This document shows positions 58,159 through 64,000 of a DNA stretch of 64,000 bases, piece after piece. The stretch comes from JBEEFP01 sp041166085. Lineage in GTDB: Bacteria > Actinomycetota > Acidimicrobiia > Acidimicrobiales > JAFATL01. The position numbers and the translations under genes were made by a program. The notes under the pieces were generated by a model. It ran no database searches. It saw only the letters and a program-made list of their open reading frames with translations, and was not told where the DNA came from. How positions within the stretch are numbered: the first letter of the stretch is position 1; every line of letters starts with the position of its first letter. Location of the stretch: positions 66,878 through 130,877 of the forward strand of contig JBEEFP010000006.1 in the NCBI GenBank assembly GCA_041166085.1. The letters are read 5' to 3'.

Positions 58159-59274
58159 TCAGCGTACGAGCCGGTGCGCTTCGAGCTCCGACGTCGCCTG
58201 AACAACGCGGTCCGCCGCCTGTTGGCGACCGACCCACTCGAGCAGCTCGGGCAGCCCCTGTTCCAACGTTGTGCGGGGCGCGTACCCGAGGAGGCGCTCG
58301 GCGCTGGATATGTCGCCGACGCAATGGCGGATGTCGCCTTCACGGAACTTCCCGACCAACTCCGGCTCGACGCTCTTGCCCAGCCCCGTGGTGATGAGCT
58401 CGGCGACTTGGCGAACCGTGGTCGCCCTGCCGGTGCCGATGTTGACCGCGCGGTAGTCGGCGGCGTCGGTGTCCAGGGCGAGCAGATTCGCTCGAACGAT
58501 GTCCGACACGTGGACGAAGTCACGGGCCTGGCCGCCGTCCTCGAAGATGAGCGGCGCTTGGTCATTGAGCAGCCTGGACGAGAAGATGGCGCAGACGCCG
58601 GTGTACGGGTTGGAGAGTGCCTGACGGGGCCCGTACACGTTGAAGTAACGCAGCGCGACCGTGGGGATGTCATAGGCGGCGCCGACGATCAGGCACAGCT
58701 GCTCCTGATCCTGTTTCGTGACGGCGTAGACGGACGTCGGGTTGAGTGGCTTCTCCTCCGGCGTGCCGGTCGGTGTGAGCGGCGCCCCACAGGTGGGGCA
58801 TTCGAGCTCCCAACGGCGTTCGAGCAGTTGCGCGGTCGGTCGCGGCAACGGGAACACTCGCCCGTGCTCGGGACAGGTGTACGCCCCCTCGCCATAGATC
58901 GACATCGACGATGCCACGACCACCTTGCCGATCTGGTCGCGGTGGGCGGTCACTGCCTCCATGAGCACAGACGTGGCCAGCGTGTTGCCGTGGACGTAGC
59001 GCTCTATCTCGTACATCGACTGGCCGACGCCCACCTCGGCCGCTTCATGGAACACCGTGTCGATCCCGCCGAGGGCCTGGTCCAGAAGCTCGCGGTCTCC
59101 GACCTCGCCGACCAGCAGTTCAGCGTCGGCATGCAGGTGCTCAGGCCGTCCTTCACCGTGCACCTGGCTCACGAGCATGTCGAGGACCCGTACGCGGTGT
59201 CCCTGCTCGATCAAGGCGTCGACCAGGTGCGAGCCGATGAACCCGCAGCCCCCGGTCACGAGCACGTTCTTCAT
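58159..59274 (-). CDS. nucleotide-sugar epimerase (SDR) with a zinc-ribbon-like insertion
   Basis: A 371-residue extended SDR from ATG 59274. MKNVLVTGGCGFIGSHLVDA is the NAD site, VVASSMSIYGEGAYTC the Ser region, TSVYAVTKQDQEQLCLIVGA the Tyr-x-x-x-Lys and LRYFNVYGPRQALSNPYTGV the substrate loop. Between the Ser and Tyr motifs an extra segment carries Cys-Pro-Glu-His (TCPEHGRVF) and Cys-Pro-Thr-Cys-Gly (LECPTCGAPL), a likely four-ligand zinc site. It probably acts as a UDP/dTDP-sugar 4-epimerase or dehydratase. It overlaps the upstream GT4 stop (ATGA). Confidence 0.9.
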   Translation of the reverse strand: MKNVLVTGGCGFIGSHLVDALIEQGHRVRVLDMLVSQVHGEGRPEHLHADAELLVGEVGDRELLDQALGGIDTVFHEAAEVGVGQSMYEIERYVHGNTLATSVLMEAVTAHRDQIGKVVVASSMSIYGEGAYTCPEHGRVFPLPRPTAQLLERRWELECPTCGAPLTPTGTPEEKPLNPTSVYAVTKQDQEQLCLIVGAAYDIPTVALRYFNVYGPRQALSNPYTGVCAIFSSRLLNDQAPLIFEDGGQARDFVHVSDIVRANLLALDTDAADYRAVNIGTGRATTVRQVAELITTGLGKSVEPELVGKFREGDIRHCVGDISSAERLLGYAPRTTLEQGLPELLEWVGRQQAADRVVQATSELEAHRLVR

Positions 59275-60476
59275 GTCGTCGCCCCCAATCCGGCGGCCGA
59301 CTGCCACCACTCGTCGTGCACCTCTGCCACCTTGTCGATCCGGTACCGCTCGCAGAATCGGCGCGCCGCCTGCGCCCTCACGAATGCATTGTCGCGGTCC
59401 TCCAGACACTGCACGACCTTCGCCGCAAAGTCCGCCGCGCCGCCGTCCGCCACCAACAGATGCTCGTCGGGCTGGAGGCCGATGCCCTCGATGGCGGTGC
59501 TCGTCGCCACGAGCGGCGCTCCAGTCGCGATCGCGTGCAGCACCTTGTTCCGCATCCCGGAGCCGAGCCGCATCGGCACAGGGACCACCGCCGCGCCCCA
59601 GTAGTACGGCCGGGCGTCGGGCACGTCGGCCAACAACTCGCCACCCGCCTCGGCCACCGCGCTGCGAACCTCCTCGACGGGTGCGCGTCCGACTACCTGC
59701 AGCCGGGCGCCGGGGCACTTGGCGACGATGAGGGGCCAGACCTCTGAGGTGAACCAGAGCAGCGCGTCGATGTTGGGCCGGTAGTTGAGCATGCCGATGA
59801 TCGCTACCGCGTCGGTCGATCGCGCCACGGACGGGACGTCGAAGAACTCGTCCGAGAGCGGCACAGGCACGACACGCGCCGGTCTCGCCAGCACGGGATC
59901 GATCGCAGCCGCGTCGAGCGCGGTCACGCAGGCGACACTGTCGGCCTGGGGATACCAGCGCCGCTCCCATCGATGCGCCTTGCGCGCCTCGATGTGCCAG
60001 AGGAGGCGGTGGCGCGGCGTCGGTGCATTGGCCACCTCGCGGTCGACCTGCCGTCCATAGACGTCGAAGAGGAAGAGCGCGCTCACGGCCCGGGCCGCAG
60101 CGACGACGGGCGCGATCTCACCCAAGGTGACCTGGACGAGGTCGTAACGCTCCTCACGCTCGGCCTGGCGAACCGCCTGTCGCAGCTGGACGACCGCGTC
60201 GGTCTTCTGCCAGAACTCGATCACCGCCCTGGCGGTGAGCAGCCGCCACACCAGCGCGAGCCGACCCGATGGCGCCGGTCGTCGTTGCCAAGACACGCCA
60301 CGGACGTCGATGCCGAGCGCCTCGAGCGCGGTGGTCGTCTCGCCAGGCTCGAGACCCCCCGTCAGCAGCGTGATGTCATGGCGGCGAGCGGCCGCCGCGA
60401 GGAACACGTACTCGGTGCTCCACCCCCCGCCTCGGTCCGGGTCAGGCAGGTGCGGTGTGACCCACAGGACCCTCAC
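59271..60476 (-). CDS. GT4-family glycosyltransferase
   Basis: A 401-residue GT-B enzyme from GTG 60476 (GTGA overlap with the GT2 stop). VRVLWVTPHLPDPDRGGGWS, FDVYGRQVDREVANAPTPRH, VAIIGMLNYRPNIDALLWFT and VPMRLGSGMRNKVLHAIATG, with VATSTAIEGIGLQPDEHLLV in the donor domain. This pattern (MLNYRPN, GSGMRNKVLEA) belongs to a GT4 branch common in EPS loci. It forms a coupled block with the epimerase after it and the GT2 before it. Confidence 0.9.
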   Translation of the reverse strand: MRVLWVTPHLPDPDRGGGWSTEYVFLAAAARRHDITLLTGGLEPGETTTALEALGIDVRGVSWQRRPAPSGRLALVWRLLTARAVIEFWQKTDAVVQLRQAVRQAEREERYDLVQVTLGEIAPVVAAARAVSALFLFDVYGRQVDREVANAPTPRHRLLWHIEARKAHRWERRWYPQADSVACVTALDAAAIDPVLARPARVVPVPLSDEFFDVPSVARSTDAVAIIGMLNYRPNIDALLWFTSEVWPLIVAKCPGARLQVVGRAPVEEVRSAVAEAGGELLADVPDARPYYWGAAVVPVPMRLGSGMRNKVLHAIATGAPLVATSTAIEGIGLQPDEHLLVADGGAADFAAKVVQCLEDRDNAFVRAQAARRFCERYRIDKVAEVHDEWWQSAAGLGATT

Positions 60477-61429
60477 GGACTGGCGGCTCCACGGCGCGGG
60501 AGCGTAGCAAGGCCCTCCGGGCCGCCCCTGAGGTGCCACCGCAGCGCGGTACGAGCGGCGGCGCGATCGGGCCCGGTGACGAGCCAGGATGCGCAAGCCA
60601 GAAGACCGAGGGTACGAGCCACTACCGCAACGAGCCGACCGCGGTGCTTGGCGATGAAGCGGTAGTGACTCTCGAGATGGGCCGGACGCGCCTGGGTCAT
60701 CGCGCCGTCAAGAGTGCTGCCACCGCCCTCGTGAACCACTACCGCCTCGGGAACATGCACGACGCGCCATCCTGCTCGTCGCACCCGCAGACACAGATCG
60801 GTCTCCTCGCGATAGAGGAAGAACGACTCGTCGAACCCGCCCACCTCGCGGTACGCGCGCAGGTCGATCGCCATCACCGCCCCCAACACGTGGTGGGCGT
60901 CGAGGGGTCGCGCGTGATCGGCCACCGTGAAGAGGGTCGGATGCCACGTGGGCGCCAACCGCTTGGTGAAGGCACCGACCGCGGGGCTCAGGTCGACGAG
61001 TGTCGTCATCAGTCCCGGATAGCGGCGGTGGGCAGAGGGCTGCAGCTTCCCGTCGGGGAACCGGAACAGCGGTGCGGCAATGGCGACGCCGTTCGCTCGC
61101 ACGGCATCCGCCAGCAGCGCCAGAGCCGCTGCGTCGGCCACCACGTCGGGGTTGCACAGGATCATCACGTCGCCCTCGACCTGATCCGCCGCTCGATTCG
61201 CGGCACCGCCGTAGCCGATGTTCGCCGGCAGCTCGAGCACCGTCACGTCCGGATGGGATTGCGCAAACCCGGCAAATGCCCCATCGGGCGACGCGTTGTC
61301 CACCACCACCACGGACGCGCTCGCGCCCCTGATTGATTCGACGAGGCGGGTCGTGGCCGCGGTGGAGTTGTAGTTGACGACGACCACGGTCGTGCCTCGG
61401 TCCAGTCGCCCTGATCGGTCCTGCGTCAT
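60473..61429 (-). CDS. GT2 rhamnosyltransferase-like (WbbL type)
   Basis: A 318-residue enzyme from ATG 61429. TTVVVVNYNSTAATTRLVES, VVVVDNASPDGAFAGFAQSH, NIGYGGAANRAADQVEGDVM, ILCNPDVVADAAALALLADA, LGAVMAIDLRAYREVGGFDE and YREETDLCLRVRRAGWRVVH are the typical motifs of this branch. C-terminal residues 270-290 are hydrophobic. It is the first gene of the long minus-strand operon that ends at 52620 and is divergent from the glycoside hydrolase gene. Confidence 0.9.
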   Translation of the reverse strand: MTQDRSGRLDRGTTVVVVNYNSTAATTRLVESIRGASASVVVVDNASPDGAFAGFAQSHPDVTVLELPANIGYGGAANRAADQVEGDVMILCNPDVVADAAALALLADAVRANGVAIAAPLFRFPDGKLQPSAHRRYPGLMTTLVDLSPAVGAFTKRLAPTWHPTLFTVADHARPLDAHHVLGAVMAIDLRAYREVGGFDESFFLYREETDLCLRVRRAGWRVVHVPEAVVVHEGGGSTLDGAMTQARPAHLESHYRFIAKHRGRLVAVVARTLGLLACASWLVTGPDRAAARTALRWHLRGGPEGLATLPRRGAASP

Positions 61430-61485
61430 GGCCGTCCTCGAGCGGACCCTAGTGTCGCGGTCGCCGACCGGTGCAAGGAGGCTGG

Positions 61486-62982
61486 GTGATCGAGCGGCAA
61501 CCGGCGACCACGACGCAGGAGAAGCCGCGTGGCGCGCCGAAGGACCCGTGCAGCATGCAGGCTGCATCGAGCGCGCCGCCCCGCCGACGACCGGGCTCGA
61601 GGGCGCTCGTCGCACTGTTGATCGGCGTCCTCGGCGTGCCGGTGGCGATGGTGCGCGCCTGGGCCCCCTCGCCCGCAGAGACGGTGTCCCTGATCGGGGG
61701 AACGCCCCCGACAACCGCGGTGACCGTCGACATCGCCCCCTCGGAGACGCCTGTGATGGCGGGAGCCGGGGTGGCGCCCGCGTCCTCGCGAATCGGAACG
61801 AGAAGCGCTCGAGCGCAGACGCGGCGCACCGTGCTGGCTCCGGCGCAGACGCCGACCACCGTGACGTGGCCCGCCCGGGTCGGGGCCGAGACGATCGGTG
61901 TCAACGCCCAGTTCCTCTTCGACATGGCGCCAGAGTCCCGGGTCCCGCATTTCCAACAGATGCACGCCGCCGGCATCTCCGTCGTGCGCCGCGACGCGAA
62001 CTGGAACGAGATCGAGCCACACCCGCCGGGGCTCTTCGGAGCTCATCAGTACGACTGGCGCCGCTACGACGAGTGGGCGATGGGGCTGGCGCAAGCAGGG
62101 CTCCGGTGGCAGATCACGCTCGGCTACTCGGCGGTATGGGCGTCGAGCCGGCCGTCGGACAAGCCTGAGGCCCAGTTCTATCCGCCGGCCCGGACCGCCG
62201 ACTTCACGGCGTACGCCACAGCAGTCGCGCGACGGTACGGCCAAGGCGGCGAGTTCTGGCGCGCGAACCCACAATTGACGGCTCGCCCGGTCACGACGTA
62301 CGAGGTCTGGAACGAGCAGAACGAGTCCCACTGGTGGCAGCCGCAGCCCGACCCCGTTGCGTATGCCGACCTCTATCTCGCGAGTCGCGCAGCCGTGGTT
62401 GCCGTTGATCCGTCAGCGTCAGTGGTGGTCGGCGGCTTGAGCACCCAACTCACATCGACGAAGGCCGCCATAGCGGCCAAGGACTTCGTCGCGCAGATGT
62501 ACGGCGCCCGTGGCGAACTGCGGTCCGTTGTCCCGGCGATCGGGTACCACTCGTACCCACATTCGAGTCAGTCCCCAGCCGAGGACGTCGTTCAGAACGT
62601 CGTGGACTTCCGCGCCGGAGTGAACGCGGTGCACCCCGGCGTCCCGATCCTGCTCAACGAGTACGGCTGGAGCACCCAGGGAACTGCCGGCGACGCCATC
62701 CCGACGGTGAGCGAGTCGGAACGGGCCAATGCGATCGCAACAGCCACCGATCGGCTGGCGCGCTCCAATTGCGGCGTCGTGCAGCTCATGATCCATACGT
62801 GGGTCGGTTTCGAGGACACGCCCTATCCCCCCATTCCGCTCGACAGCCCGGAACGCTGGTACGGGATCTACAACCGCGACGCGACACCGAAGCCGTCAGG
62901 CGCAGCGTACGCGGCGACCATCCAGCGACTGCTCGGGCGAGGACCCGGGCCGCCGGACCCGGCCACCGTCGATCTCTGTTGA
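61486..62982 (+). CDS. membrane-anchored or secreted clan-A glycoside hydrolase
   Basis: A protein of about 498 residues from GTG 61486 behind AAGGAGG. Residues 36-58 (SRALVALLIGVLGVPVAMVR) are a signal-anchor, followed by a Thr/Pro-rich linker to about 130. The catalytic TIM barrel shows SVVRRDANWNEIEP, the acid/base Glu in TTYEVWNEQNESHWW (about E277), AIGYHSYPHS and the nucleophile Glu in VPILLNEYGWSTQG (about E392), like GH39/GH5-type enzymes. Outside the membrane it could trim or release the polymer, as glycosidases in EPS loci do. It converges on purL with 2 bp between stops. Confidence 0.88.
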   Translation: MIERQPATTTQEKPRGAPKDPCSMQAASSAPPRRRPGSRALVALLIGVLGVPVAMVRAWAPSPAETVSLIGGTPPTTAVTVDIAPSETPVMAGAGVAPASSRIGTRSARAQTRRTVLAPAQTPTTVTWPARVGAETIGVNAQFLFDMAPESRVPHFQQMHAAGISVVRRDANWNEIEPHPPGLFGAHQYDWRRYDEWAMGLAQAGLRWQITLGYSAVWASSRPSDKPEAQFYPPARTADFTAYATAVARRYGQGGEFWRANPQLTARPVTTYEVWNEQNESHWWQPQPDPVAYADLYLASRAAVVAVDPSASVVVGGLSTQLTSTKAAIAAKDFVAQMYGARGELRSVVPAIGYHSYPHSSQSPAEDVVQNVVDFRAGVNAVHPGVPILLNEYGWSTQGTAGDAIPTVSESERANAIATATDRLARSNCGVVQLMIHTWVGFEDTPYPPIPLDSPERWYGIYNRDATPKPSGAAYAATIQRLLGRGPGPPDPATVDLC

Positions 62983-62984
62983 CG

Positions 62985-64000
62985 TCAGCCCGCCGGCGGC
63001 GGCACGGGCTCGTCGAGGAGTCCGTCGACCACCATGCGGTCACCACCTGCAGCGCCGAGCTCGGTGACGTCCACCGCCAGCCGTGACGCGTGGCTGACAA
63101 CGGCTGAAACGGCCGCTGACGCCACACACACGACCACGCGGGACGGCGCCTCGTGGAACAGGTCGGAGGCACCGGCGATGCCAGCGACGGTGAACCCCAC
63201 CCCGCTCGCACGCGCCATTTCCGCCAGCGCCAACGCGAGGCCGCCGTCGGCGACGTCGTGGATGGCCAGCACGGCGCGATCGGTCGCCAGCTCCTGGACC
63301 AGGGTGACCAACCGAGCGTGGGCTTCGAGGTCGAGCGCAGGCAATCGTCCACCGGTCCGACCGTGACGACGGGCCCAGAGCGAGCCGGCCAGTGAACCGT
63401 CCCCGCGCCCACCCAGCAGGAGCAGCGTCCCGCCGGCCACGAGGCCAAGGCCCGGCGGCGTGCGCTCCAGCCGCTCGATGATGCCGAGGACGCCGACAAC
63501 GGGCGTGGGGTCGATGTCGCGCCCACGGCTCTCGTTGTAAAGGCTCACGTTGCCTCCCACGACCGGGAGACCGAGGGCACGGCAGGCTTCCGCCATGCCG
63601 TCGATCGCCTCGGAGAGCTGCCACATGACCTCGGGGTGCTCGGGGTTGCCGAAGTTGAGGCAGTTCACGAGGCCGAGCGGGCGCGCCCCGACGCAGGCGA
63701 GGTTCATGACGGCCTCGGCCACCACCAGCGCGGTGCCCTGGCGCGGGTCGAGCGCGCACCAGCGGTGGTTGCCGTCGGTGGTCACGGCCAGGCCCCGACC
63801 GGTATCGACGCCCGTGGTCGGGTGCTTCAGGCGCAGCACGGCAGCATCGCCACCCGGGCCCTCGACGGTGTTGAGGAAGAGCTGCGAGTCGTACTGCGAC
63901 GAGACCCACGACATGTCGCACAGCGAGTCGAGCAGCGCCTGCTGCGGATCGGCGGGGACGGCGGCCGTGACCCGCTGTCGTGGCCGGGGCGGCGCGAGGG
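62985..64000 (-). CDS. purL: phosphoribosylformylglycinamidine synthase subunit PurL, 3' part (runs off right edge)
   Basis: The last 338 residues of the large FGAM synthase subunit, which makes FGAM from FGAR, glutamine ammonia and ATP. It shows VSSQYDSQLFLNTVEGPGGD, ALVVAEAVMNLACVGARPLG, LVNCLNFGNPEHPEVMWQLS, VVGGNVSLYNESRGRDIDPT, GDGSLAGSLW and AIHDVADGGLALALAEMARA, all standard PurL motifs. Its frame continues past position 64000. Strand and order fit a former purL-purF-purM cluster, with the glycan island now between purL and purF. Confidence 0.96.
   Translation of the reverse strand, partial: LAPPRPRQRVTAAVPADPQQALLDSLCDMSWVSSQYDSQLFLNTVEGPGGDAAVLRLKHPTTGVDTGRGLAVTTDGNHRWCALDPRQGTALVVAEAVMNLACVGARPLGLVNCLNFGNPEHPEVMWQLSEAIDGMAEACRALGLPVVGGNVSLYNESRGRDIDPTPVVGVLGIIERLERTPPGLGLVAGGTLLLLGGRGDGSLAGSLWARRHGRTGGRLPALDLEAHARLVTLVQELATDRAVLAIHDVADGGLALALAEMARASGVGFTVAGIAGASDLFHEAPSRVVVCVASAAVSAVVSHASRLAVDVTELGAAGGDRMVVDGLLDEPVPPPAG

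Overview
The window is high-GC DNA from an actinobacterium. The evidence is a BldC-type MerR regulator, a purF-purM pair, heavy use of GTG starts, 1-4 nt ATGA/GTGA/TGATG gene overlaps, and promoters that predict leaderless mRNAs. The gene set fits a free-living, polysaccharide-coated member of Acidimicrobiia or a relative. That placement is inference; no rRNA or complete tRNA gene was recognised.

Region 1 (1-11753) looks like one end of an integrated element. It ends at 11704-11753 in a 3' half of tRNA-Phe(GAA) (anticodon arm, variable loop, T-arm, acceptor strand and CCA) with no recognisable 5' half, as left by tRNA-targeted integration. Inside are a DUF3892 fragment, a YjzC-like small protein, a ribbon-helix-helix gene, a truncated tyrosine recombinase, a MazEF-like toxin-antitoxin pair with a palindromic operator, a frameshifted remnant, and a 2,902-residue secreted protein of cadherin-like repeats and a parallel beta-helix.

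Region 2 (11797-20648) is housekeeping chromosome: HAD hydrolase, ACT-domain malic enzyme, bldC, branched-chain amino acid dehydrogenase, pyrE, a two-component system, purM and purF. A perfect 25-bp-arm palindrome lies between the malic enzyme gene and bldC.

Region 3 (20753-62982) holds small secreted and surface proteins and then a surface-glycan island of about 40 kb. It encodes a polyprenyl-phosphate sugar transferase, a CDP-glucose-derived deoxysugar pathway (RfbF, RfbG, a reductase, a RfbC-like cupin), a Wzm/Wzt ABC exporter, an ArnT-like glycosyltransferase, a UbiA-type decaprenyl-phosphate phosphoribosyltransferase, three more sugar-nucleotide SDRs, a GMC oxidoreductase with a small partner, two hexapeptide acetyltransferases, methyltransferases, thirteen GT2/GT4 glycosyltransferases, a Wzy-like polymerase/ligase, and a Wzz/BY-kinase pair. 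An anchored clan-A glycoside hydrolase closes the island. Both export routes (ABC and Wzy/Wzz) are present, so more than one glycan is likely made. Several glycosyltransferase modules are clearly duplicated.

Region 4 (62985-64000) is the 3' part of purL, on the same strand as purF-purM. In many actinobacteria purL, purF and purM lie close together in that order, so the glycan island appears to sit between purL and purF.
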